Positions 22,345 through 30,739 of a stretch of 31,261 bases of DNA are shown here, one piece after another; the first letter of the stretch is position 1, and each line of letters starts with the position of its first letter. Under the pieces are notes generated by a model. That model did not search any database. It had not been told where the DNA came from and saw only the letters and a list, made by a program, of their open reading frames with translations. The position numbers were made by a program, and so were the translations under genes. Source of the DNA: RGIG9041 sp045541455. Lineage in GTDB: Bacteria; Bacillota; Clostridia; Oscillospirales; QAKW01. The stretch covers positions 1 to 31,261 of the forward strand of contig JAZQJA010000013.1 of the NCBI GenBank assembly GCA_045541455.1, written 5' to 3'.

Positions 22345-25300
22345 ATGGCAAGAAAAATGAAAACCATGGATGGTAACAATGCTGCGGCTCACGTAGCATA
22401 TGCATTTACCGATGTCGCCGGCATTTATCCTATTACTCCATCATCAGTAATGGCTGAAGTAACAGATAAATGGTCAGCTGACGGACGCGTGAACGTTTTT
22501 GGTCAAAAGGTAAAGGTAGTTGAACTTCAATCTGAGGGTGGTGCTGCTGGTACAGTACATGGCTCACTTGCTTCAGGTGCGCTTACTACTACTTATACTG
22601 CTTCGCAGGGTCTTTTATTGATGATTCCTAACATGTATAAAATTGCCGGTGAACAGCTTCCTGGCGTTATTCATTGTTCGGCACGTGCTCTTGCATCACA
22701 TGCACTTTCAATCTTTGGAGACCATTCTGATGTAATGGCATGTCGTCAGACTGGATTTGCTATGCTTTGTGCAGGTAATGTTCAAGAGGTAATGGATCTT
22801 GCTGCTGTTGCACACCTTTCTGCTATTAAAGGTAAGGTTCCGTTCCTTCATTTCTTTGATGGTTTCCGTACATCTCATGAACTTCAGAAAATCGAAGTAT
22901 GGGATTATGAAGATCTTGCTGACATGCTTGATTTTGACGCTGTAAAAGAATTTAGAAAAAAAGCTCTTAATCCGGAAAATCCTGTTCTTAGAGGTTCTGC
23001 TCAGAACCCCGACATATTCTTCCAAGCAAGAGAAAGCTGTAATAAATATTATGATGCTCTCCCAGCTGTTGTTGAAGAGTATATGAATAAGGTTAATTCA
23101 AAAATCGGCACAAACTACAAACCATTTAACTATTATGGTGCTGATGATGCAGAACGTGTTATAGTTGCAATGGGCTCTGTTTGTGATACTATTGAGGAGG
23201 TTGTTGACTTCCTTAACGCTCGTGGCGAAAAAGTAGGTCTTATTAAAGTTCGTCTTTACAGACCTTTCTCTGTAAAACATCTTCTTGAGGTTATGCCTAA
23301 AACAGTAAAAAGTGTTGCTGTTCTCGATAGAACTAAAGAACCTGGTGCAATCGGCGAACCGCTCTTCCTTGATGTTGTTGCTGCAGTTGCAGGCACTGAA
23401 TTTGCAAATGTTAAAATTGTTGGTGGTAGATATGGTCTTGGTTCTAAAGACACAACTCCCGGTAACATTTGTTCTGTATATGCAAATCTTGCTTCAGATA
23501 CTCCTAAACATGAATTTACTATTGGTATAGTAGATGATGTTACTAACTTATCACTTGAAGATAAAGAAGATCCTGATACAACTGCTGCAGGTACTGTATC
23601 TTGTAAATTCTGGGGTCTCGGTTCTGACGGTACTGTTGGTGCTAATAAAAACTCAATTAAAATTATTGGTGATCACACTGATAAATATGTTCAGGCATAT
23701 TTCTCATACGACTCTAAAAAATCAGGCGGTGTTACTGTTTCTCACTTGAGATTTGGTGATAACCCAATTAAATCAACATATTTTATTAAGAAGGCTGACT
23801 TTGTTGCTTGTCATAATCCCTCTTATGTTGGTAAGTATGATATGGTCACCGACGTTAAAAAGGGCGGCGCATTCCTTCTTAACTGTCCGTGGAGCAAAGA
23901 AGAACTTGACAGCAGACTTCCTAACGATATGAAAAAATACCTCGCTGAAAATGATATTGATTTTTATATCATTGACGGTATTGATATTGCTGGAAAAATC
24001 GGCCTTGGCGGTAGAATCAATACAATTTTACAGGCGGCTTTCTTTAAGATTGCTAACATTATTCCAGAGACTGAAGCTGTTCAGTATATGAAGGATGCAG
24101 CAACATATTCTTATAGCAAAAAAGGCCAGGCTATTGTTGACATGAACCATGCTGCTATTGAAGCTGGTGTAAAGGGTGCTGTCAAAGTAGAAGTACCTGC
24201 TGAATGGAAAAATCTTGAGGTGACAACAACAAAAGAAACTGTTGAAACAGACAGAAAAGACCTTAAGGATTATGTTGAGAATATTCTTATTCCTGTTAAT
24301 AAACAAGAAGGAGACAAGCTACCTGTATCTGCATTCAATGAGTATGTTGATGGTCATATGGTTCAGGGTGCTGCAGCATTTGAAAAGAGGGGCGTTGCTG
24401 TTAAAGTTCCGGAGTGGAATGTTGACAAGTGCGTACAGTGTAATAAATGCTCAATTGTTTGTCCCCATGCTGTAATCCGTCCATTCGTACTTAATGCTGA
24501 TGAGGTTGCTGCAGCTCCTGCTGGTATTGCAACTAAGAAGATGATCGGTAAAGGTCTTGATAATTATCAGTTTACAATGGGCGTATCAGTTCTTGACTGT
24601 ACTGGATGTGGTGTATGTATCACAAGTTGTAAAACAAATGCTATTGAGATGAAGTCTCTCGATTCACAAATTGAAAAGCAGAAATACTTCAATTACTGTG
24701 TAAACAAAGTTGAAGACAAAGCTGATGTGTTTGATTCAATTAAACTTGAAACAGTTAAAGGCTCACAGTTTAAGCAGCCGCTTCTTGAGTATTCAGGCGC
24801 ATGTGCAGGCTGTGGTGAAACTCCGTATGCTAAACTTATGACACAACTCTTTGGTGATAGAATGTATATTTCTAATGCTACTGGTTGTTCATCAATTTGG
24901 GGTGGTAGTTCTCCTGCAACTCCTTATACTGTAAACAAGAAAGGATACGGTCCCGCTTGGGCTAACTCTCTCTTTGAAGACAATGCAGAGCATGGTTACG
25001 GTATGTACCTCGGTGCAACTCAGCTCCGTGAGAAAGTTACAGATCTTATAGATGAACTCTATGCAAAGACATCGGATGAAAACTATAAGGCAGCTGTTGA
25101 TGCTTGGAAAGCAACCTATAACGACAGCAAAGCCAATCGTGCAGATTCTGACAACCTTATAGCTGCTCTTGAAAAAATCAATTGCTGTGAAGAAGGCAAA
25201 GCTCTTGCAGCTGAAATTCTTGAAAGTAAAGAGCATATTGCTAAGAAATCGGTATGGATTCTTGGTGGTGACGGTTGGGCATACGATATTGGCTTTGGTG

Positions 25301-25893
25301 GACTTGATCATGTTATTGCATCAAATGAGGATGTAAACATTCTTGTATTTGATACAGAAGTTTATTCTAATACTGGTGGCCAGGCTTCTAAATCAACTCC
25401 TTCAGGAAGTGTTGCTCAGTTTGCTGCTGCTGGTAAAACTACCAAGAAAAAAGACCTTGGTGCTATTGCACGCTCATACGGTTATGTATATGTTGCTCAG
25501 GTTTCAATGGGCGCTGATGATGCGCAGTGTGTAAAAGCATTTGCAGAAGCTGAGGCTTATAATGGTCCTTCAATAATTATAGCATATGCTCCCTGTATCA
25601 ACCATGGTATAAAGACAGGTATGGGATCATCAATGATCGAGGCTAAAAAGGCAGTAGAAGCAGGTTATTGGCAGCTTTATCGCTATAATCCTACTCTTGC
25701 TGAAGAGGGTAAGAACCCGCTTACACTTGATTCAAAAGAGCCTAAAGCTGATTTCAGAGAGTTCATTATGAACGAAGTTCGTTATAATTCTCTTACTCGT
25801 ACATTCCCCGAAAGAGCAGAAGTTTTGTTCGAAGCGGCTGAAAAGAGTGCAAAAGAGAAACTTGAAACACTTAAAAAATTATCTGAAATGTAA
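22345..25893 (+). CDS. nifJ: Pyruvate:ferredoxin (flavodoxin) oxidoreductase
   Basis: 1182 residues from ATG 22345, with AGGAGG just upstream; the frame extends back to 22276 but into the promoter. It oxidises pyruvate with CoA to acetyl-CoA and CO2 and reduces ferredoxin, the central step of anaerobic fermentation. N-terminal pyruvate domain with YPITPSSVMAE. Two 4Fe-4S clusters in a ferredoxin-like domain: C696, C699, C702, C706 and C752, C755, C758, C762. The third cluster is formed by C820, C823, C848 and C1084, spaced as in the characterised single-chain enzymes. The thiamine diphosphate motif GDGWAYDIG is at 975-983, with NTGGQ following. Codon use is regular, as expected for a highly expressed gene. 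Confidence 0.98.
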   Translation: MARKMKTMDGNNAAAHVAYAFTDVAGIYPITPSSVMAEVTDKWSADGRVNVFGQKVKVVELQSEGGAAGTVHGSLASGALTTTYTASQGLLLMIPNMYKIAGEQLPGVIHCSARALASHALSIFGDHSDVMACRQTGFAMLCAGNVQEVMDLAAVAHLSAIKGKVPFLHFFDGFRTSHELQKIEVWDYEDLADMLDFDAVKEFRKKALNPENPVLRGSAQNPDIFFQARESCNKYYDALPAVVEEYMNKVNSKIGTNYKPFNYYGADDAERVIVAMGSVCDTIEEVVDFLNARGEKVGLIKVRLYRPFSVKHLLEVMPKTVKSVAVLDRTKEPGAIGEPLFLDVVAAVAGTEFANVKIVGGRYGLGSKDTTPGNICSVYANLASDTPKHEFTIGIVDDVTNLSLEDKEDPDTTAAGTVSCKFWGLGSDGTVGANKNSIKIIGDHTDKYVQAYFSYDSKKSGGVTVSHLRFGDNPIKSTYFIKKADFVACHNPSYVGKYDMVTDVKKGGAFLLNCPWSKEELDSRLPNDMKKYLAENDIDFYIIDGIDIAGKIGLGGRINTILQAAFFKIANIIPETEAVQYMKDAATYSYSKKGQAIVDMNHAAIEAGVKGAVKVEVPAEWKNLEVTTTKETVETDRKDLKDYVENILIPVNKQEGDKLPVSAFNEYVDGHMVQGAAAFEKRGVAVKVPEWNVDKCVQCNKCSIVCPHAVIRPFVLNADEVAAAPAGIATKKMIGKGLDNYQFTMGVSVLDCTGCGVCITSCKTNAIEMKSLDSQIEKQKYFNYCVNKVEDKADVFDSIKLETVKGSQFKQPLLEYSGACAGCGETPYAKLMTQLFGDRMYISNATGCSSIWGGSSPATPYTVNKKGYGPAWANSLFEDNAEHGYGMYLGATQLREKVTDLIDELYAKTSDENYKAAVDAWKATYNDSKANRADSDNLIAALEKINCCEEGKALAAEILESKEHIAKKSVWILGGDGWAYDIGFGGLDHVIASNEDVNILVFDTEVYSNTGGQASKSTPSGSVAQFAAAGKTTKKKDLGAIARSYGYVYVAQVSMGADDAQCVKAFAEAEAYNGPSIIIAYAPCINHGIKTGMGSSMIEAKKAVEAGYWQLYRYNPTLAEEGKNPLTLDSKEPKADFREFIMNEVRYNSLTRTFPERAEVLFEAAEKSAKEKLETLKKLSEM

Positions 25894-25900
25894 TTTAATT

Positions 25901-25930
25901 AAGACGGTAGCCTGTGGCTACCGTCTTTTA
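25901..25930 (+). terminator. Terminator of PFOR gene
   Basis: AAGACGGTAGCC, loop TGT, GGCTACCGTCTT: a perfect 12-bp stem followed by TTTAATTTT. Confidence 0.93.
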
Positions 25931-25973
25931 ATTTTCAAATAACATTTTGATTAATTTATTTATATAATATTTA

Positions 25974-26002
25974 TTGAAAAAACATATTAATTCTGCTATA
26001 AT
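25974..26002 (+). promoter_or_regulatory. SigA promoter of cysteine synthase gene
   Basis: TTGAAA (25974-25979), 17-nt spacer, TATAAT (25997-26002), 30 nt before the start. Confidence 0.8.
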
Positions 26003-26032
26003 TAATCGAATGATTTTGAAAGGTAACAATTT

Positions 26033-26959
26033 ATGATTTGTGAATCAATTCTTGACGCTATAGGCAAAACTCCTATTATTCGTCTTAAAAATATAGTTGA
26101 TGATGATAGTGCTCGGATTTTAGTAAAATTTGAAGGATTGAATGTTGGCGGTTCTATAAAAACACGTACGGCTTATAATATGATATGTGATGCTGAGAAA
26201 AATGGCATTATAAATAAAGATACTATAATCGTTGAGCCTACAAGCGGTAATCAGGGAATAGGCCTTGCATTAGTTGGTGCAGTAAAAGGGTATAAAGTAA
26301 AAATTATTATGCCTGACTCGGTTAGTGAAGAACGAAGAAAACTTGTTCGTCATTATGGAGCTGAGGTTATTTTAATGCATGATGCGGGTAATATTGGTCA
26401 ATGTATTGAGGAGTGCTTGAATTACGCTTTAAAATTACGAGAAGAAGACCCAAATGTATTTGTGCCTCAACAGTTTGAAAATCCAGCAAATACTGCAATA
26501 CAACGTTTTCAAACCGGTGTAGAGATATTAGAACAAGTTAATGGCCCAATTCATGGCTTTTGCTCCGGTATTGGAACAGGTGGAACTATCACAGGTATTG
26601 GAGAAGCACTAAAATCTAAAAATCCTGATATGACAATTTGGGCTGTCGAACCTGAAAATGCTGCTATTCTTTCGGGTGGTTCAATTGGAACTCACATTCA
26701 AATGGGTATTGGTGACGGAATAATTCCAAAAATATTAAACCAAAGTATTTATGATGACCTTTGTATTATTAAAGATGATGAGGCTCTTTTTGTGTCAAAG
26801 CAACTTGCGTCAAAAGAGGGGATTATGTGTGGAATAAGCAGTGGTACTAACGTTGCTGCTGCAATTAAACTTGCTAAAAAACTTGGAAAAGGTAAAACTG
26901 TTGTGACGGTTTTGCCTGACACTGCTGAAAGGTATTTTTCTACGCCACTTTTTGATTAA
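26033..26959 (+). CDS. cysK: Cysteine synthase (O-acetylserine sulfhydrylase), PLP-dependent
   Basis: 308 residues, the usual length. It makes cysteine from O-acetylserine and sulfide with PLP. The PLP lysine is K43 in GGSIKTRTA, the substrate loop is EPTSGNQG (68-75), the phosphate-binding loop is GTGGT (181-185), and ISSGTN (268-273) holds the pyridine-binding Ser. The usual KDR after the PLP lysine is KTR here, and the preceding NPGG is NVGG; so a related fold-II enzyme with another acceptor is possible. AAAGG lies 8 nt before ATG 26033. Single gene with its own promoter. Confidence 0.85.
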   Translation: MICESILDAIGKTPIIRLKNIVDDDSARILVKFEGLNVGGSIKTRTAYNMICDAEKNGIINKDTIIVEPTSGNQGIGLALVGAVKGYKVKIIMPDSVSEERRKLVRHYGAEVILMHDAGNIGQCIEECLNYALKLREEDPNVFVPQQFENPANTAIQRFQTGVEILEQVNGPIHGFCSGIGTGGTITGIGEALKSKNPDMTIWAVEPENAAILSGGSIGTHIQMGIGDGIIPKILNQSIYDDLCIIKDDEALFVSKQLASKEGIMCGISSGTNVAAAIKLAKKLGKGKTVVTVLPDTAERYFSTPLFD

Positions 26960-26962
26960 CTA

Positions 26963-26989
26963 TTGATTTATCAATAAATTTAGTATAAA
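26963..26989 (+). promoter_or_regulatory. Possible promoter of the CofE-like/guaA operon
   Basis: TTGATT (26963-26968), only 15-nt spacer, TATAAA (26984-26989). The small dyad ATTGAT-TT-ATCAAT (26962-26975) overlaps the -35 and could be an operator. The spacing makes this uncertain. Confidence 0.3.
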
Positions 26990-27056
26990 ATAATGTATTG
27001 GTATAAAACAATTATATAGTTAATTATTTACTCTATTATGAAGGGAACGATATTTA

Positions 27057-28253
27057 ATGGAAGTTAAAGAACGCAAAGTTGGTACAGTCTCAAGGGGTAT
27101 TCGTTGTCCAATTATCCGCGAAGGCGATAATCTTGCGGCAATTGTTACTGAAAGTGTACTTGAAGCGGCAAAATCAGATGGCTTTGAACTTCGTGACAAG
27201 GATGTAATTTCACTTACTGAATCTATTGTGGCACGCGCACAAGGCAACTACGCATCGATTGATGATATTGCAACGGATGTCAAAGCAAAGCTAGGTGGTG
27301 AAACAATAGGTGTGATTTTTCCTATCCTCTCACGTAATAGATTTGCTATTTGCCTTAAAGGCATTGCAAAGGGTGCAAAAAAGCTAGTTCTTATGCTAAG
27401 TTATCCTTCTGACGAGGTTGGAAATGAACTTGTTAGTCTTGATAAAATTGATGAGGCTGGAATTAACCCATACAGTGATGTACTGACCGAACAACGTTAT
27501 CGTGAACTTTTTGGAGAAAACAAGCACGAATTTACCGGTGTTGATTATGTTCAGTATTACGGCGATTTAATTAGAGAATGCGGCGCAGAAGTTGAAATAA
27601 TTTTTGCAAATCAAGCTAAAACCATTCTTGACTATACTGATAAAGTGATTACCTGTGATATTCATACTAGGGCACGTACCAAACGCATTTTAAAAGCTGC
27701 TGGTGCCAAGGTTGTTATTGGTCTTGATGATATATTAAACGCACCGATTAGTTGCGGTTATAATGAAAAGTATGGTCTTCTTGGTTCAAATAAGTCAACA
27801 GAGGATAAAGTTAAACTTTTCCCTCGTGAATGTAAAGATCTTGTTTTAGATATACAAGCTCGTATATTAAAAGAAACAGGAAAGCATGTTGAAGTAATGG
27901 TTTATGGCGATGGTGCATTTAAAGATCCTCAAGGAAAGATATGGGAACTTGCCGATCCGGTTGTTTCACCTGCTTTTACCGATGGTCTTATTGGCACTCC
28001 TAATGAGTTGAAACTTAAATATTTAGCTGATAATGATTATAAAGATTTAAGTGGTGATGAATTAAAAAAAGCTATTTCTGACAGTATACGTTCAAAACAG
28101 GCTAATCTTGTTGGCAATATGGCAGCTCAAGGTACCACTCCAAGACAATTAACCGATCTAATAGGTTCGCTTTGTGATTTAACAAGTGGATCAGGAGATA
28201 AAGGCACACCTGTTGTGCTGGTACAGGGTTATTTTGACAATTACACCAACTAA
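27057..28253 (+). CDS. CofE-like (coenzyme F420-0:L-glutamate ligase family) protein
   Basis: 398 residues. The N-terminal half shows PF01996-type features: RGIRCPIIREGDNLAAIVTESVLEAAK, LRDKDVISLTESIVARAQGNYASIDDIA, and LSRNRFAICLKGIAKGAKKLVLMLSYPSDEVGN. The C-terminal 150 residues, with VMVYGDGAFKDPQGKIWELADPVVSPAF and a Ser/Gly-rich end (LTSGSGDKGTPVVLVQGYF), are longer than in classical CofE. Clostridia of this kind are not known to make F420, so this is probably an amide-bond ligase with another substrate. It sits 16 nt before guaA and is likely co-transcribed with it. GAAGGGA precedes ATG 27057. Family fairly sure, function unknown. Confidence 0.75.
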   Translation: MEVKERKVGTVSRGIRCPIIREGDNLAAIVTESVLEAAKSDGFELRDKDVISLTESIVARAQGNYASIDDIATDVKAKLGGETIGVIFPILSRNRFAICLKGIAKGAKKLVLMLSYPSDEVGNELVSLDKIDEAGINPYSDVLTEQRYRELFGENKHEFTGVDYVQYYGDLIRECGAEVEIIFANQAKTILDYTDKVITCDIHTRARTKRILKAAGAKVVIGLDDILNAPISCGYNEKYGLLGSNKSTEDKVKLFPRECKDLVLDIQARILKETGKHVEVMVYGDGAFKDPQGKIWELADPVVSPAFTDGLIGTPNELKLKYLADNDYKDLSGDELKKAISDSIRSKQANLVGNMAAQGTTPRQLTDLIGSLCDLTSGSGDKGTPVVLVQGYFDNYTN

Positions 28254-28269
28254 TAAAAGGAGATAGAAT

Positions 28270-29253
28270 ATGGATAGCAATAAACGTCCTAAAGAAATGT
28301 TACGTATAATTAATAAAGAACTTGCTGATATCTTTATAGCTGATCAAGTAGAAAAGGTTCGCAAACAGGTTGGCAACAAGAAAGTTTTACTTGCTTTATC
28401 TGGCGGTGTTGATTCTTCAGTTGTTGCTGCACTCTTAATTAAGGCTATTGGTAAGCAACTAGTTTGCGTACATGTAAACCATGGTCTTATGCGTAAAGGG
28501 GAGAGCGAACAGGTAATTGAAATTTTCAAAGAAGGTCTTGATGCTAATCTTATTTATATTGATGCTACAGATCGTTTTCTTGATAAACTTGCGGGGGTTG
28601 CAGAACCTGAAAAAAAGAGAAAAATAATCGGTGGCGAGTTTATAAGAGTATTTGAAGAAGAAGCTAGAAAACTTGAGGGGATTTCATTTTTAGCACAAGG
28701 CACTATCTATCCAGATATACTTGAAAGTGATGGCGTTAAAGCTCATCACAATGTTGGTGGCTTACCTGATGATATGCAGTTTGAAGGTCTTGTTGAACCT
28801 GTAAAACTTCTTTATAAAGATGAGGTTCGTGTTGTTGGTAAGGCGCTTGGTCTTCCTGAAAATATGGTTGAACGACAGCCTTTCCCGGGCCCTGGACTTG
28901 GTGTTCGTTGTTTAGGAGCAATTACAAGAGATAGATTACATGCTCTTCGCGAAGCAGATGCAATATTGAGGGAAGAATTCGATAATTGCGGACTTGCAAA
29001 AAAAGTATGGCAGTATTTTATTGCTGTGCCGGATATGAAAAGCGTTGGTGTTAAAGATGATAAAAGATATGAAGGATGGCCTGCAATTATTCGTGCAGTT
29101 AATACAAGTGATGCCATGACTGCAACAATAGAGGAGATCCCGTATGATATTTTGCATACAATCACTAAGCGTATAACAAGCGAGGTAGATGGTATTAATC
29201 GCGTTCTTCTTGACCTTACACCTAAACCTGTTGGAACAATTGAGTGGGAATAA
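28270..29253 (+). CDS. guaA: GMP synthase, ATP-pyrophosphatase subunit (split GuaA)
   Basis: 327 residues. It holds only the synthetase half of GMP synthase, which adenylates XMP and aminates it to GMP. The PP-loop SGGVDSS is at 44-50, followed by HVNHGLMRKGES, FLAQGTIYPDILES, HHNVGGLPDDM and the C-terminal dimerisation domain with PFPGPGLGVRCLG and NRVLLDLTPKPVGTIEWE. The usual bacterial enzyme has about 510 residues with an N-terminal class-I glutamine amidotransferase; that part is absent, and no amidotransferase gene lies in the window. Either a separate GuaA glutaminase is elsewhere, as in archaea, or ammonia is used. AAAGGAG precedes ATG 28270. Confidence 0.92.
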   Translation: MDSNKRPKEMLRIINKELADIFIADQVEKVRKQVGNKKVLLALSGGVDSSVVAALLIKAIGKQLVCVHVNHGLMRKGESEQVIEIFKEGLDANLIYIDATDRFLDKLAGVAEPEKKRKIIGGEFIRVFEEEARKLEGISFLAQGTIYPDILESDGVKAHHNVGGLPDDMQFEGLVEPVKLLYKDEVRVVGKALGLPENMVERQPFPGPGLGVRCLGAITRDRLHALREADAILREEFDNCGLAKKVWQYFIAVPDMKSVGVKDDKRYEGWPAIIRAVNTSDAMTATIEEIPYDILHTITKRITSEVDGINRVLLDLTPKPVGTIEWE

Positions 29254-29355
29254 TATAGGTGTTTCAGCAAAAATGATTTATCCTCTTCGGGGCAATTTCT
29301 TTTATCCTTTCTCGATTAGATAAACCACTGCAAAAGCAAACAATATAGTAATTTT

Positions 29356-29400
29356 GAAGACCTTGTGTCATCGGAAACGATGACCAAGGTCTTCTTTTTT
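29356..29400 (+). terminator. Terminator downstream of guaA
   Basis: GAAGACCTTGTGTCATCG, GAAA tetraloop, CGATGACCAAGGTCTTC with one imperfect pair, then a run of six T. About 100 nt after the guaA stop. Confidence 0.88.
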
Positions 29401-29649
29401 GTCGCAAGAGAGACCTTGACCACAAACCTTTTGCAAGATTAGACCTATCCTTGCCAAAAGTGGCATCATCCTCGCTAGAAATGCAGAGGAAATGCAGAAA
29501 GGAAAAGGATAAAAAGTTTTGCCTTGATGAAACTAAAAGGAAAATGGCGAGATAATAGGGGAGAAAGTATGTTAAGGTGACAGTATAAGAAAAGAATCTT
29601 TGATAGTGCTTGAATTAGTTGTTTTATTTTATCAATTTCTTATAAACCA

Positions 29650-29678
29650 TTGTATTTATTTTAAAGCTATGCTAAAAT
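29650..29678 (+). promoter_or_regulatory. Possible extended -10 promoter of CNNM operon
   Basis: TAAAAT at 29673-29678 is preceded by TG with one base between (extended -10). TTGTAT lies 17 nt upstream as a weak -35. Confidence 0.4.
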
Positions 29679-29710
29679 TAATTTAATAAATTATAAATTA
29701 AGGAGTTGGT

Positions 29711-30739
29711 TTGTTCGTGGATGACAGTTCTGCGGGTTATTTAATCTCAATTTTTGTTTTATTATTGTTAGCTGCATATTTTGCCGGTGCTGAGATTGCT
29801 TTAGCATCAGTTAATCGTATTAGATTGACCAATCGAGCAGAAGATGGTGATAAGAATGCTAAACGAGTGATTTATATTTTGGATAATTTTGACAAGGCTT
29901 TGACGACTTTGCTGATTGGTACGAATGTAACTCACGCAGGAATTGCTACTCTTTCTACCGTATTTACATACACCTTGTTCGATAGTATTGAATCAATGCC
30001 TGATTATGCGGTTACTATTTCTACTATAATTTCAACAGTAGTAGTTTTTTTACTTGGAGAGATGATTCCTAAAGCTTTTGGCAAAGCATGTAACGAAAAG
30101 TTTTCTGTTGCTATAGCTGGTTCATTGGTGTTTCTTATGAAGGTTATGACTCCTATTAGTTTCTTTTTTTCAACTATCAGTGATTTGGCTAGCCGGCCAT
30201 TTAAGAAGAAAGCAATGGAGACACCAACTGTTACGGAGGATGAACTTTATGATATTATCGAAACTTTTGTAGAAGAAAACGATATTGACGAAGAAACAGA
30301 AGAGTTGGTACAAAATGCCATTGAGTTTTCTGAAAGAACCGCTAAGGCTGTAATGACACCTTGGAAAAAGGTTTTGCACATACATGAAAATGATAGTAAT
30401 GAAAAGGTTTTGGATCTTATACGCAGCAGTACTTATTCTCGTTTGCCTGTTGTTAATGATGAAGGCTGGGTAGTAGGAACTTTAAGTATCCGTACCTTTC
30501 TTAAATGCTATTATAAAAATGATAAATTTAATGTGCGCCAAATTATGCGCAGCGCCACTATGATTAATGATTCAACACCAGTGGATGATTTGCTTAGCAC
30601 CCTTTCCGCTAATCGTACCCATATCGCTTATGTGCAATCTGCAGGTAAAATTCTTGGAATTATTACTGTAGAGGATATTTTAGAAGAGTTGGTAGGCGAA
30701 ATTTATGATGAACAGGAAGGGGATGTTCTGAATGCTTAA
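29711..30739 (+). CDS. CNNM-type transmembrane protein with CBS pair (CorB/HlyC family)
   Basis: 342 residues. An N-terminal DUF21/CNNM membrane domain (about 10-165) has GAEIALASVNRIRL, LLIGTNVTHAG and GEMIPKAFGKAC. Two CBS repeats follow (MTPWKKVLHIHENDSNEKVLDLIRSSTYSRLPVVNDEG; MINDSTPVDDLLSTLSANRTHIAYVQSAGKILGIITVEDILEELVGEI). The CorC/HlyC domain that ends the 420-450-residue members is absent. Relatives export Mg or related cations, or regulate their transport. The start is TTG 29711 (AGGAG 5 nt upstream) or GTG 29717 (11 nt); the choice is open. It overlaps a second CNNM gene. Confidence 0.9.
   Translation: MFVDDSSAGYLISIFVLLLLAAYFAGAEIALASVNRIRLTNRAEDGDKNAKRVIYILDNFDKALTTLLIGTNVTHAGIATLSTVFTYTLFDSIESMPDYAVTISTIISTVVVFLLGEMIPKAFGKACNEKFSVAIAGSLVFLMKVMTPISFFFSTISDLASRPFKKKAMETPTVTEDELYDIIETFVEENDIDEETEELVQNAIEFSERTAKAVMTPWKKVLHIHENDSNEKVLDLIRSSTYSRLPVVNDEGWVVGTLSIRTFLKCYYKNDKFNVRQIMRSATMINDSTPVDDLLSTLSANRTHIAYVQSAGKILGIITVEDILEELVGEIYDEQEGDVLNA

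Larger units (their letters stand above)
29254..29710. other. Intergenic region with terminator and unassigned sequence
   Basis: Apart from the hairpin at 29356 and the promoter at 29650, I find no gene in this 457-bp stretch. From about 29400 to 29580 the composition is purine-rich, with GACCTTG repeated from the hairpin arm (29360 and 29411). On the minus strand a short reading frame, MMPLLARIGLILQKVCGQGLSCDKKED, crosses the hairpin and stops; it has no visible ribosome site. It could be a decayed mobile repeat. Confidence 0.4.
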
